Below are positions 11,801-22,999 of a stretch of 64,000 bases of DNA, piece after piece. Under the pieces are notes generated by a model. That model searched no databases, was not told the DNA's origin, and was given only the letters and a program-made list of their open reading frames with translations. The position numbers and the translations under genes were made by a program. This stretch comes from Notospermus geniculatus (lineage: Eukaryota; Nemertea; Pilidiophora; Heteronemertea; Lineidae), in assembly GCA_002633025.1 (NCBI GenBank), contig NMRB01000883.1:91686-155685 (forward strand), in the 5' to 3' direction. Numbering within the stretch: position 1 is the stretch's first letter; each line of letters starts with the position of its first letter.

Positions 11801-14800
11801 TGACCACATCATTGCCGCTCACCAAGAGTTCTTAGACTGTATCCTGACAAGGTCACTTCTGGATGATGAATCAAGGGTGAGTAACTATTAACCCTTAAAG
11901 CACCAGAGGACACTATCATTGACATGAGATTCTGAGACTTTTCCTTTGTCTTAGTTTCATTTTCTCAAGTTAAGCTATTGACCATGAGGAGTAAGCACTG
12001 GCCACCATTCTACACTGATCGCTTGATTAAGCAAGGTTCATTGGCACACGGAATTGGTCCGGTTCATGTCCGTAAAAAATCTATCAAATGGACTTCAGCG
12101 TTGTTGTATCCGGAAAACTAGGGGCAAACGGATCGGATCCGTGCGCCAATGAACCCTGCTTTAAGCTATAGCTTCCCATCTTTCCCTTTCAGGGTACCAT
12201 TCTGACCCAACTACGGACCATCTTTGACCTCATCATCCAGTTCCAGTCCATTCAGGACAGCATGTACCAAGGGGCCCTCGACGAGATCGCTGCCAGAGGA
12301 AGCTTCGAGGCGAAGAAAAAGACAAAAACAGACCAGGTCAGACGATTGATCGATATCAGTGTGCCTCCCTTTGTGGACACCTCTACCAGAGACATCTCTC
12401 TGTTAAGGCACCAGTTTTGGGCATTGAGGGTTTCTATTCATCTTGACCTCCATAATCAGGACACCTCATCTGTACGATGAATCTTGATTCAAATGTTCTC
12501 TTTTTGCAGGGCGAATGGGGATTGACTGAAACGGAGGAAATGGAGGAGTATCAACGGAGGAAGGAGGTGGTGTCAACGTTAGTGAGTCATNTGTGAATTT
12601 ATCAAATAAAGACTGCATGTACCGTACAACATTATATTTGACTTCTTCAAATTGCTTAAGGCATCATCAGTAGGTTTATATCACTTCATGGAAAAATGGT
12701 TACCCAACGTTTTTGAGGGTACGGATCCGTACCCTGGAAAAATTTAAGGGTACGGAATTTTACCCATTTTACCCTCTGGCGGAAACCCTGACTTTCCCTT
12801 TCCAGCTGAGGCCATGTTCACCCAAGACCTAAATAACAGCTTCCAAGTGATGGTTGATACCATCTACAAGGAGACCAGTCGACATCTCCTGGACGTCCTA
12901 CACACCAAGTACCAGTTCATGGACCATCTGAAAGCTATGAGACGCTACCTACTTCTCGGGCAAGGCGACTTTATCAGGCACCTCATGGATCTGCTAGAGT
13001 AAGTAGTACTTGTGTAATCATAAAGATTTTTAGCACAGTTCACACTCTGCAGTCTCTTCTCAACTGAATTTTACTGTCTTATTTCAGAGAAGATTTGGCA
13101 AAACCTGCTGGTAGCTTGTACCTGCACAACCTAACTGGGATTCTTGAGACGGCTATCAGGGCGACGAATGCTCAGTTCGACGACTCGGACATCTTGAAGA
13201 GATTAGATGTGCGTTTACTGGAAGTCTCGCCAGGAGATACAGGTTGGGACGTGTTCAGTCTGGATTATCATGTTGATGGGCCTATTAGTACGGTAAGTAT
13301 TTTGTAATCCACGATATGAATCTGAACATGACATGTCATGATGTGGTGAAATATCGACATGAAATTTTCTGATTCACATTGCATAGCACAACAAACTGAA
13401 GGAAACCTGTATCGCCCTCTCTATCACATGATTACCGGGTCCGACCAGGATTCGAACCCAAGATCTCAGTTATGATAGGCGCTGGACCACTTCCACTGCC
13501 CCACTCTGACAGCCCATGACGAGGTATCCAGTGAAAATGTCTTGTGTTCCCATTGCAGGTCTTCACCCCCGAATCTATCATCATGTACTTACGAGTCTTC
13601 AATTTCCTCTGGCGGGCCAAACGCATGGAGTACATCTTGGCCCACATCTGGCGGGGACAGATGGCTAATAACAAGGTCGTTACGCGGACGCTGCCTGAAC
13701 TTGGACCAGTTCTCCACCAGTGTCATATGATGGCGAGCGAGATGATTCACTTCGTACAGCAAGTGCAGTATTACATCAATTTTGAGGTGAGATGATATGT
13801 TTTCAGAGATAAATAGGAAACTGAATACAGTTTCTAGCCAACATGAAAGGAGCATACGATTCCTTTCCTGGCAGATGTGGTGTACTGATCCTGTGCTTCG
13901 CTGTGCAGTGCATACGGAATGTGCGTGGTGTGCACTGTGGGCACAAGATTGGTCACTGTGTCAACAAACGACGTCGGGGGTTTTTCCAGGGTGAAGAAGC
14001 ATCTCCAGGTCTGACATAATATTTTGCAGGAAGTTTTCACTGAATGTTCTGATCTTTGCTTCCAGGTGCTGGAGTGCTCCTGGGACGACCTCCTGAAGAA
14101 GGTCACCAATGCTGGTGACCTTGACCACATCATTGCCGCTCACCAAGAGTTCTTAGACTGTATCCTGACAAGGTCACTTCTGGATGATGAATCAAGGGTG
14201 AGTAACTATTAACCCTTAAAGCACCAGAGGACACTATCATTGACATGAGATTCTGAGACTTTTCCTTTGTCTTAGTTTCATTTTCTCAAGTTAAGCTATT
14301 GACCATGAGGAGTAAGCACTGGCCACCATTCTACACTGATCGCTTGATTAAGCAAGGTTCATTGGCACACGGAATTGGTCCGGTTCATGTCCGTAAAAAA
14401 TCTATCAAATGGACTTCAGCGTTGTTGTATCCGGAAAACTAGGGGCAAACGGATCGGATCCGTGCGCCAATGAACCCTGCTTTAAGCTATAGCTTCCCAT
14501 CTTTCCCTTTCAGGGTACCATTCTGACCCAACTACGGACCATCTTTGACCTCATCATCCAGTTCCAGTCCATTCAGGACAGCATGTACCAAGGGGCCCTC
14601 GACGAGATCGCTGCCAGAGGAAGCTTCGAGGCGAAGAAAAAGACAAAAACAGACCAGGTCAGACGATTGATCGATATCAGTGTGCCTCCCTTTGTGGACA
14701 CCTCTACCAGAGACATCTCTCTGTTAAGGCACCAGTTTTGGGCATTGAGGGTTTCTATTCATCTTGACCTCCATAATCAGGACACCTCATCTGTACGATG

Positions 14801-15448
14801 AATCTTGATTCAAATGTTCTCTTTTTGCAGGGCGAATGGGGATTGACTGAAACGGAGGAAATGGAGGAGTATCAACGGAGGAAGGAGGTGGTGTCAACGT
14901 TAGTGAGTCATACGAGGAGACAGCTGAGAGTGAACGCCCAATCATACCATGTAAGTCTATCAACCTCACAAAACGCTTCAACATTTCCACTTCCAATACC
15001 CAACAGACCTACACATAAAGAAATGTTGCTAAACTGCGAGCAGGACTTCAGATTAAAGGAGCACGGTATTGTATCTCAAATGCATTATTCGACTGCCGAC
15101 GTAGAGGGAGCCACCTAGTGGCAGTAAGGCGAACTACAAAAATGCATTACAAAATGTACGCAGTAAATCGGGTCATTCGCCAAAACGTAAGACCCTCGGG
15201 TTGGAGAGTGGCGCGGTGGCGCCGTCTGTCGAGAAAAAGTGGCAATACCGTGCTCCTTTAACTTTGTATTTATCATTTTCTACCAACAGGACATGGTGCA
15301 GTCATTCCTCCTGATGCTGACCGGCCACACAGACGTCTCGTTACGATTCCTCAGCTTCCGTCTCGACTTTAACGAACATTACAAGAGCAAAGAACCAAAG
15401 TTGCGCCGCTCACTAACCTACCAGAAATCAAGGAGTAGGGTCATGTAA
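5897..15448 (+). CDS. TUBGCP3: Gamma-tubulin complex component 3 (GCP3)
   Basis: GCP3 is a core subunit of the gamma-tubulin ring complex that nucleates microtubules. Exons: 5897-5981, 7140-7188, 7580-7641, 7719-7864, 8010-8221, 8395-8540, 8855-9093, 9202-9400, 9547-9713, 9926-10036, 10259-10361, 10482-10674, 10764-10968, 11234-11461, 11745-11876, 12193-12336, then 14831-14950 and 15290-15448 (TAA). Using one copy of the duplicated exons gives 900 in-phase codons (899 aa; human GCP3 is about 907). Diagnostic stretches are [13 protein letters not shown] in exon 4, FGLVGQ ending exon 7, LRRLLIW in exon 8, [20 protein letters not shown] across exons 9-10, [20 protein letters not shown] in exon 12 (gamma-tubulin-binding GRIP2 region) and [13 protein letters not shown] at the C terminus. 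Exon 17 at 12510 is cut by the N at 12591; exons 12-17 recur at 12806-14950. Confidence 0.93.
6261..6827. mobile_element. Non-autonomous DNA element with CAGGTCTGTTCGAAC ends and 5-bp target duplication
   Basis: It lies in TUBGCP3 intron 1. The left end CAGGTCTGTTCGAACACCG is mirrored on the right by an inverted copy ending GTTCGAACAGACCTG. ATATT flanks it directly on both sides (6256-6260 and 6828-6832), a 5-bp target-site duplication. There is no transposase. Open frames inside are chance frames. Confidence 0.75.
7350..7530. repeat. Nearly perfect 180-bp palindrome in TUBGCP3 intron 2
   Basis: The left arm from GCAAGAAGTCAATC is followed, after almost no spacer, by its inverted copy ending GATTGACTTCTTGC. 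The centre is CTAGAAAAGACTTTTCTAG. Arms are about 90 bp with only a few mismatches. A degenerate single arm occurs at about 4168-4262, so this is a repeated fold-back family. Confidence 0.8.
9740..9850 (+). repeat. Possible tRNA-derived SINE fragment
   Basis: Intron 9 of TUBGCP3 contains GGTTCCGGGTTCGATACCCGG, which holds a B-box-like GGTTCGATACC sequence. No convincing A box or cloverleaf was found, so a SINE remnant is more likely than a functional tRNA. Confidence 0.35.
11085..11200 (-). repeat. tRNA-derived SINE-like sequence (also at about 13425-13525)
   Basis: Read on the minus strand, this intronic segment has an A-box-like GGGGCAGTGGAAGTGGTCC followed by a B-box-like GGGTTCGATTCC, in tRNA spacing. 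The second copy at about 13425-13525 belongs to the exon duplication. It is probably a tRNA-derived SINE head. Confidence 0.45.
12031..12160. mobile_element. MITE flanked by TTAA in TUBGCP3 intron 15 (duplicate at about 14352-14481)
   Basis: The termini GCAAGGTTCATTGGC and GCCAATGAACCCTGC are inverted and lie between TTAA tetranucleotides (12027-12030 and 12161-12164). TTAA target sites are typical of piggyBac-like elements. The same insertion is in the duplicated exon block, so it predates the split of the two copies. Confidence 0.65.
15057..15257. mobile_element. MITE with AGGAGCACGGTATTG ends between TTAA sites, unit 1 only
   Basis: It lies in the last TUBGCP3 intron. The ends AGGAGCACGGTATTG and CAATACCGTGCTCCT are inverted and flanked by TTAA at 15053-15056 and 15258-15261. 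The matching place in unit 2, near 24706, lacks it. That gives a natural empty site. Confidence 0.75.
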
Positions 15449-16945
15449 GGCCTATAGGGGGCTGTACTTGTGGATTCCTGCGTCATCAGATAACCGCTGT
15501 GAGAAGACCTGCTCATTGTTAGAAAACTATTGGATTCAAATACATGTACCTAAGTCAGAATACTTGGCCAACCCTAGTCGTACGTTTCATCACAACTGCC
15601 ATTGTTGTTTCTCATGCCCCATTGGACCATTGAAGTCTTTGGCATTGGAGAAACTCAAACCATATTCAGGATATCTTAGAATTTTTTGTAGTGAGTTTGT
15701 TTTCCAACTCAGCGCATAATGGGTGTTTTTTGAATAAGACATTAGATTATACATGTAAAATGTGCTGGGCAGGTGACTGCTGAGAATATACCAAAAGTGG
15801 TTATTGTGATGTTTAGATGTGTTCAGCCTGATGTAAGATATCATTGATCAAAGATACAAACTTCTAAAACCACCTGAACTTGTTTTAACAGTATCCCCTG
15901 CATTTAGCGTGTTTAACCCACCGTGGAGTACTGTACATTTATTGTGCTGGCTGTGTTTAGTGTCAAAAAAACCCATCAAAATGAGATTGGCTTTTTCTTC
16001 ACTCATAGAAGAGATCTATGCAAGCTTTTGTGCTGTGATTAGAGTTGTTTACCCTTTTCATGCTGGACATGAATGCCATCAAAGTCGTTGGATAGCGAGA
16101 TGAAGTCACGGATGTAGCGAATCTGAATACCAAGATTCAAATACATGAATGAATCTTGTTTTACATACCGTTACATACATGTATTGTAGGAATGGAGAGG
16201 AATATATTAGGCCTTATTTCCAGATGAATTCTTGGCAAGTTTTTTAATCTTAGAATATTTTGAATGTGTGGGTCTACAAATGTAAGCATATTTTGGCTTT
16301 AAAATTCTGGATTTTGTAAATACTTGGAAACCCCACCATCTGTGAACACGTTAAAATACATGAACTTTTGTAGAATATTTGTCTTTTTCTTTCCTTTTGC
16401 TCTCCTACATGATGTAAAATTTCAACTGTTCAATCAGACATTAAGATCCTCTTGGAGACGCCATTCTAGGGAACTCAAAAAGTAACCTATTCAGAACATC
16501 ACTTGATCATTTCAAACCAGTTGATAGTACAAAATGTGACTCATTGGCCAAGAATTGAACCTGCAGCCTCACAGCCAGGAGTCTGGTATGCACCAAGAGG
16601 TAGCTTTGGGTAGATCCCACAAACACAATCCAGATATCATTGGATCAAGACCGACAACTGTTTTCAGGATTATATCAATGAAAATTTACTTTTCAAATAG
16701 CATTGCATATGTACAAAACAATACAAAGATATGATACATAATCATCTACATAAAAGATCCTATGTTCAGGTAGATGCAGTTCACACAAAATGACTGTGAA
16801 CACACTGGCAGTTTACACCAATTGGCCAGCCCACAGACAGACTGTAGGTTCTCTGGTGGTCAAAGCGGAAGATCTTGAATCCAATACATCCCCCTTTGAA
16901 CGCTGTCTGTGTTAGTTTCCAATGCACAATTGTAGTTCTGAACTT
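15449..16945. other. Convergent 3' flanks of TUBGCP3 and PCID2
   Basis: About 1.5 kb between the two stop codons, expected to hold both 3' UTRs. At about 16545-16615 lies a minus-strand tRNA-like fragment whose better-preserved counterpart is at about 25990-26090. No open frame has recognisable similarity. Confidence 0.5.
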
Positions 16946-19900
16946 CTAACTGACGCTTGCTAAAGGTGGGAATGGATTCTGTTTGCTGACGACCAATTTC
17001 TGATGCTGGTAGCTGATGTATCCTTTGATCATGTTCTGAAATAGACATTGAAATGTACATGTACATGTACAGACATTGAACCTCTACATCCAAGACAATG
17101 ATCAGAAGATGCAACATGCACATGAACATGTATGGTTGGCCACATGAAGATGATCGGCCTACATGATGACATGTAGGTCGACATGAACATGTATGATACA
17201 TGCATGAAGACGTCGATCCACAAGACAGTTATGGGAGGCTAACGCACTATAATGACAGGATGAGGAGAAAAACTCCCCGAATCTTACCTCATGTATCAAG
17301 TTGGATAATATACACTGAACTTCATCACTATCAATGTCATCAATCTGAAGAAAAAGAGACAATATCTTGATAACACCTGTACAGCAGAAGGGATACCAGA
17401 GTATCTGGAGATGTCAAGGAGCTCCCCTCTCAATCGTGTGAAGAGCGGGTCTGACTGAGGATCGAAGACAGAACCTCAAGTGATAGGTGCCAATATCTGC
17501 ATACCACCACTCTGACCGTCCAGAGGGCTTGGTCTTGATATGTGGAGCAGTACCTAGTCTTATCATACATGTACCGTAGGCCTAGCTCTATTCGTCTTTC
17601 TTTCGAGACAAACAACAAGACTGATTTCCGTTTTTAAAGCATTTATTTACAATGAACTCATCTTTACATATTTACAATTACCATACTCAAAATTTACAAA
17701 TACATGTATTTACAAAGTCATTTCTTATTTACACATATCTACACTAACAATTTACACATAAATTTTACACTACCACATGTACACTGATGGAGCTTCAACT
17801 GCCGACATGTATGTGTTATCATAGCATCATTTTTGGGCATTGATACCCTTGATCAAAGTTCTGACTAGACTGTTCCATTCACAGCATTATCACGTTCACG
17901 ATAGTCCTGTTCACATCACATCATATCTTTTTTCGTATGGTATCCTTTTTGAATCAACAGTCTTTGGCACATTTCTTCCACAGTTCCACAGGAGACAGTT
18001 CAGTTCACACCTTTCACATTTGTGATAGTCCTGTTTACATTATACCGAATGGTTTTCCGTATCCTTTTCGAATAAATCTTTGGCAGAAACATAAGCAGAG
18101 ACCATACGTGCTGTAGCTTACACCGAATGTTTTTTTGTATCCTTTTCGAAGAAATATTTGGCATAAACATAAGCAGAGACCGTACATGCTGTAGCTTTCA
18201 CCGAGTCGTTCACTCCCGTGCTGCCCATCCCCAGTCCATCAACATATCGTTACACGTATCCTCCTCATCGTCAAAGTTCTCAATCATCTCCATCTCTGCG
18301 GGCGGCATGTCGTTACCGCTGATATCTCTCACGATGTCGTCGATGGTTGCTTTCAAATGTCTACGATAGCAAACGAACCTTTGTTTCGTATCTTCAACAA
18401 CACTACGTCGGATGATCATGACTGGACTTCTGGAGGCCGTCATCTCCTCGATGCGGGCGTCAAGTAAATCGATCTGCTGCGTCGCCAGGTCGTGTTTCTT
18501 CATCAGGACGACAAGTCTCTTGGCGAGTGCGATGAGATCTTCAGCCATTATTGATATCGGAGTTGGTAACAGCAAGACTTTGAAACAACTGGAACTCGGA
18601 TGCTGTATTGGCTGTTGGAGCTGCTGGACAATCTACTCTGGACTACGGACTGGTGCTCGGACTTCGTGTAACTTTACTGACCCGGCTCAGCTGTACTGGA
18701 ATGCAACACTAGAATTCCCTCTGAAGACTTGGCTCGACTTGTAAATTTGGCAGAAGTTCGCTGGTCGTATGGTTGAAGTGACTGATGTACCCTTGTTGAG
18801 AGCAAGTTGAAGACTGATGATCCCAGAAATTTCACCCCTATTTATACTCCAGTCCTCAATTGGGGAACACATGTCATCTACTCAAAGAATCCTCACTCGG
18901 CTCATTACTAATTAAGCCACAATGCTTGATTACAAAACCCACTTCACTTTACTTTGATCATAGATGACCTGCAGTGATCAAAGATGGTGCTAATTAGCTA
19001 GGTCACTGGTTAATTACTCACTAATTAGCCAGCTATTTGGTTAAATATTCACTGAACACAATCATCAACAGTACTAATTACCCTATCCCTGTAATCAGTT
19101 AGTGACTAGGACTGATCAAAAGGTCATTAATTAGTTAACACCACTGAGGAAAAGTGATTAATTAGTTACAACTCCCTTTTGATCACTTTATTCAGAAATG
19201 TGAGGAGTGTTCACTTCTACTGGGAGAATTTTACCATGAAAACCAAAAAATAGGTGTATAACCTTTACATATGATACAAAATCATGGAAAATTGAGGATT
19301 TCTAGAGATTGGATAGGACTTCTAGGAAAGGAAAGGACATCTCATCTCAAACTGCTTCACATCATCAACCCTATCAGGGGAACTCACGGAGTATGATCCT
19401 TCATCCCTTGATCCTTTCTGACCAGTGCTCCATGCGTCGATTCCATACTATCCAGTCATGCCAGTTACAGCAATATAAAGTGCATGATCAAAGAATTACT
19501 CACTCCTTTTGAATTCCTGGCCAGAACATCATGGTCTGAAATATCCTGTACCACTTACCTGCATGAATTTCAACGCTGTCACAAATGCCTCAATTGGAAG
19601 CTGATGTATTTTCATGATAAGGTAGACTTTCTTGAACAGGTTGCGATACGCGATGATCTTAAGTTTCTCCAGGATAAGATAGATGCCACACTTGATGAAG
19701 AATGCTTCATGTTTTTCGAAGGCTTCGTTTAGTTGCAGAATGTTACCCGAGCTGAAGGTGAATAAAGCAGACAAATTGAATGTGATTCATCAATTTCAGC
19801 TAGAATGAAGGGTGAAACCTGGAAAACGCCGTTACTGATCTTGAGCGACTACTACAGATCCATGACGTTGGTTGGGGACCACTGCGTCAAAGGACGACGT

Positions 19901-22900
19901 CATGTCACGTCAGCGGCGCCCACGACATAACTCTGTTGGCGTGAAATTGCAAACTTTTGAGGCTCAAATGATTGAATTCCATGGTGATTGCGGCCAGGTC
20001 CCTAAGTCTATTTTCAAACTGCTTAGACATTTAAAAACTAGAGATTCTTGACTTCTCAATGGTAGTTGAAATATTTCTAACGGATAGATAAGTGCGAAGC
20101 AGTCGGCCTTCAAACTGGGCACACATTTTTCCCAATTTGTAAACATGGTCCCCAACTAAAATCACAGATCTGTAGTCACATATACTTTTCAAAGTGCGTC
20201 CCTCACCTCACTGCAGTTTTGACTTCAGAAAACTGCATGAGATCATACTTCCTCAGCAAGTCTATCGTAGGCATATGACCCTGGAAAATAAAATGACACT
20301 TACATTTTAAATACAAAAAGTTGATTTTAGACCTAATTTTTGGAGTGACCTTCATACACTGCATAACAAAGGTTAAAAACAGATAAAAGACCAAGCTTGA
20401 AAATTTCCCCTTGATACTGACCAGTAGCATTTTGACAGGAAGAAGAAATATCAGTATAAGTCTCTTGTTGTTTTTGCTTGACCGATGACATCTCTGGAAT
20501 GCATACGATAGATACTCCTCCGCTGGAAGAAACAATTTGCCCAATTTAAATGAAATGGAAAAACACAGAAATCGAGCAAAACCAGCCCATACTCGGTCCT
20601 ATAATCATTTGACACTGGCATTTTCTGATGATTGAAATCTTTTGGGAACCCGAGTATAAAAGTGTACAACTACAACATAATGTAAGCTGAACTCACCACT
20701 TTTGAAGTCTCCATCAAATATCGCTTTTCTTCCAACGTAATATCTGTGAAGAAAAAAGGAAAAATTTTTATATGTAAAAACATTGAAAGAAAGTCAATTT
20801 TTTTCTTATTCTTATCACAATATACAAGTAGGCCTATATCCCTGTCCTTTTCATCACTTCATCACAAATTTATCTTCCTTTTCATCACTACCTCACCAAT
20901 TAACCCTCCCTTTCATCACTTTCTCACCAATTAACCCTTCCTTTCATCACTATCTCACCAATTAACCCTCTCTTTCATCACTATCTCACCAATTAACCCT
21001 TCCTTTCATCATTTACTCATTAATTAACCCTCCCCTTCATCACAACCTCACCAATTAAACCTCCCTCTTTCATCATTTACTCACCAATTAACCCTCTCTT
21101 TCATCATTTACTCACCAATTAACCCTCCCCTTCATCACTATCTCACCAATTAAGCCTTCCTTTCATCACTTACTCACCAATTAAACCTTCGCTTCCTCAC
21201 CTACTCACCAATTAACACTCCCTTTCATCACTATATCACCAATTAACCCTCCCTTTCATCACTATCTCACCAATTAAGCCTTCCTTTCATCACTTACTCA
21301 CCAATTATAACCCTCCCTTTCATCACTATATCACCAATTAACCCTCCCTTTCATCATCTAATCACCAAACTTATCACCTGTATTGCTTTTTCACACCATT
21401 CCCAAAAAACTTTTATTTCTCAACATGTCTTACAGCATTTTCAACAAATAACACATATTTTTGCCCCAAAATCTGATTTTATCAAGTAATGTACAAACCT
21501 GAAGGTTATGAGCTGTGAGACTGTGAATTTATCTTTGATGGGGAGACTGTCCATGGCTCGGATCAAGGGCTTACATAAATGCAGTTTGTTGATCTGAAAA
21601 TCATGAAATATATATATATAGTAAATACCAGTTGCTTATCTGAAGTGACCAGTCCCACACCTTAATGATAGAATAGAAGGATCATTGTCAGGGACGGATA
21701 CATGATTTCGGGAAAGAGGGGGCCGCACTGTGCTAGAAACATTGAAATCTGCGGTGAATTTCAATGATTTGCTCCAAACTTCCGAATTTCACAGTCGATT
21801 TTACAGATTTGTTGGCCGAAAGGGGGGGGGGGCGTGCGGCGGGTGCGCCCCCTTGGATCTGCACCTGATTGAGGCACCAGCCAACCAAGTACATTAAGAA
21901 AAGTCGGACTCATAATGACTGAAGCACAGACCTTGAAGTATATTTTGAAGAGCTGGTTGATGAGGTTCAACATTCCCCATTTCTTTGACTCCTCAATGGC
22001 AGCACGGCTGAAATGAAGGCACATTCATATTCAGTAAAATGGAGAATGTACATGTACACTTAACTGGATGAGATACTGACTTCTGCTTACTGTCATGAAT
22101 CATGCCTTGGACCCTCGTTTTTTAGCTTAAGAGAGGGGTCCATGACTGGACCAGAGCTTCTGTATATTGTAAGAGACAGAGGGTGGTTACAGGACGCTAC
22201 AGAGCAGAGGGGTATAAACATACTTGTCACTGGCACATATCCTGAAACATCCCATCAGTAGATCAGCTGCCTTTTCCAACGTTTCTCCAGGTTTACCACG
22301 TCCTTTTTTACTCAACTGAATGTCTGCCTGAAATCAACAGTGGCAAGTGAGACGACACACACAGTAACATGCCCTTCCCAAACTGGAAAACTCTTCATGC
22401 AATAGGATTGTAACTTCGTACCTCAGAAATATTGGACAAGAACTTTAACCACTGAGCCATTTTGGACCCTGTGGTAGGGTAGAACTTGAATTATCAACAA
22501 CAACGGATAATAGTACAGAACAATGAATACTTACACTATTGGCAAAAAGCCGAAGGTCTAGACAGACAGCAAACATGACTGGTAATGCCCAGTTTTCATC
22601 TTTCTGACTCTGAAATGCCTTTGTAAATGCTGTGACAGCAGTTAAGGATTGAATCTTACAAAACAGACAGTACACAAAACTTTTTGGGCTGTACTGATAC
22701 TGACAATACCCAGCAATATTCGCACAGTGATTCAGCAGAAAATGCAAGCATGGTGTTTATAATGAGATCTTTCTTTATGTCTTTTCAATCACTCACTTAT
22801 CTGCCAATCTGATCCTTGGCATTGCCTCAGAGGAAAGGATATTGAACCACGACGGCTTGACATCCATATGCCTCAATGAAATCATGATTTGACACTGCCC

Positions 22901-22908
22901 ATGTGCAC
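16946..22908 (-). CDS. PCID2: PCI-domain protein PCID2, 5'-truncated copy (unit 1)
   Basis: PCID2 is the animal Thp1-like subunit of the TREX-2 mRNA export complex. Exons in gene order: 22843-22908, 22535-22631, 22224-22327, 21932-22007, 21499-21593, 20697-20743, 20422-20522, 20207-20280, 19559-19751, 17288-17344, 16946-17035 (TAG). Key matches are [82 protein letters not shown] and the C terminus [16 protein letters not shown]. Phases join cleanly. The two upstream exons found in unit 2 are missing because the duplication junction at 24219 lies in that intron, so this copy has no start codon of its own. Gene A sits inside its 17345-19558 intron. If unit 1 is only an alternative haplotype, this is not a separate gene. 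Confidence 0.85.
18034..18205 (-). repeat. Tandem about 76-bp repeat downstream of gene A copy 1
   Basis: Two units containing GCATAAACATAAGCAGAGACC-like sequence lie just past the gene A stop, probably in its 3' UTR. Unit 2 of the large duplication has about one copy here, so the repeat number differs between copies. Confidence 0.5.
18210..18548 (-). CDS. Intronless small protein of an unrecognised family, gene A copy 1 (112 aa)
   Basis: I do not recognise this family. The frame opens with [20 protein letters not shown], has a heptad-like helix around residues 20-35 ([15 protein letters not shown]), a conserved middle ([10 protein letters not shown]) and an acidic tail ending MDWGWAARE. It aligns over its whole length without gaps to speak of with gene B at 23606-23941, at roughly half identity. 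This start was chosen over an in-frame ATG nine codons upstream because it aligns with B's only sensible start. No signal peptide or membrane segment is visible. It lies within a PCID2 intron on the same strand and has its own TATA promoter at 18838-18846. A poly(A) signal (TTTATT on plus, 17643-17648) lies downstream. Conservation of four copies as open frames suggests it is a real protein. Confidence 0.75.
   Translation of the reverse strand: MAEDLIALAKRLVVLMKKHDLATQQIDLLDARIEEMTASRSPVMIIRRSVVEDTKQRFVCYRRHLKATIDDIVRDISGNDMPPAEMEMIENFDDEEDTCNDMLMDWGWAARE
18800..19230 (-). promoter_or_regulatory. Gene A promoter and upstream TCF/LEF- and homeodomain-like site cluster
   Basis: On the minus strand the core is GGAGTATAAATAGGGGTG, with the TATA box at 18838-18846. 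ATCATCAGT follows about 25-30 bp downstream, the expected place for an initiator. Upstream, CTTTGAT/ATCAAAG words (18952-18958 and 18977-18983, with weaker TGATCAAAA variants further out) match the TCF/LEF consensus. TAATTA/CTAATTAG homeodomain cores recur many times. The core is shared with the gene B promoter. Binding is inferred from motif alone. Confidence 0.6.
19855..20172. mobile_element. TA-flanked MITE in PCID2 intron, unit 1 only
   Basis: The ends CAGATCCATGA... and ...TCACAGATCTG are inverted, with GTTGGGGACCA / TGGTCCCCAAC just inside. TA flanks each side (19853-19854, 20173-20174). In unit 2, near 29608, the site is intact as ACTAGTCAC with one TA. This gives a filled/empty pair and shows a TA duplication, as in Tc1/mariner-type elements. 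Confidence 0.8.
20850..21370 (-). repeat. Minisatellite, about 31-bp unit, in PCID2 intron (unit 1)
   Basis: Around 16 imperfect tandem copies of a unit like CTATCTCACCAATTAACCC plus TCCCTTTCATCA. Unit 2 has the matching array at about 30330-30840 with a different copy number and order. It lies in the intron between PCID2 exons 21499-21593 and 20697-20743. Confidence 0.85.
21689..21867. mobile_element. CAGGG(A/C)CGGAT-ended MITE in PCID2 intron (unit 1; unit 2 at 31159-31331)
   Basis: In the better-preserved unit 2 copy the ends are CAGGGCCGGATCCAGG and GGATCCGCGCCTG, a CAG/CTG terminus common in hAT-like non-autonomous elements. A G-rich run lies inside. It is present in both units, so it is older than the duplication or haplotype split. 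A relative sits at 52640-52853. Confidence 0.6.
22632..22842 (-). other. PCID2: U12-type AT-AC intron of PCID2 (unit 1)
   Basis: Read on minus, the upstream exon ends GTGGTTCA and the intron opens ATATCCTTTCC, the consensus U12 5' splice site. A perfect branch-point TCCTTAAC lies at 22641-22648, and the intron ends in AC right before AGCATTTACAAAG. Joining at these points gives an uninterrupted frame reading [17 protein letters not shown], which matches PCID2. No GT-AG choice gives this frame. The 211-bp intron is conserved in unit 2 at 32098-32309. Confidence 0.92.
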
Positions 22909-22999
22909 CTGAAAAATGAGAGAAATATAGACCTTTCAGTTATTTTTCTGAAGATTCAAAAGTTGACTTTTGCCTGCATAAACTTCATGACTATCCAGG

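Larger units (their letters stand above)
10470..14950 (+). repeat. Internal duplication of TUBGCP3 exons 12-17 (about 2.1 kb, two copies)
   Basis: Copy 1 runs from about 10470 to 12590 and copy 2 from about 12794 to 14914 and beyond. They share exons, introns and even the embedded MITE. Copy 1 stops in the middle of exon 17 at the N at 12591. Copy 2 (exons 12806-12998, 13088-13292, 13559-13786, 14066-14197, 14514-14657, 14831-14950) continues normally into exon 18. Differences are few and coding frames stay open. Unrelated sequence at 12592-12790 separates them. A mosaic of two allelic contigs is the simplest explanation. Confidence 0.85.

Noticed and set aside
11264-11812. 182-residue frame on minus
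   Set aside because: It is the complement of TUBGCP3 exons 14 and 15 and the intron between; the plus-strand exons explain it.
20850-21370. Possible CRISPR-like array
   Set aside because: The unit is a contiguous degenerate 31-bp minisatellite without unique spacers, in an animal intron.
22800-22908. PCID2 exon using a GT donor near 22795
   Set aside because: That reading meets an in-frame stop before the donor; the AT-AC splice at 22842 restores the conserved protein.
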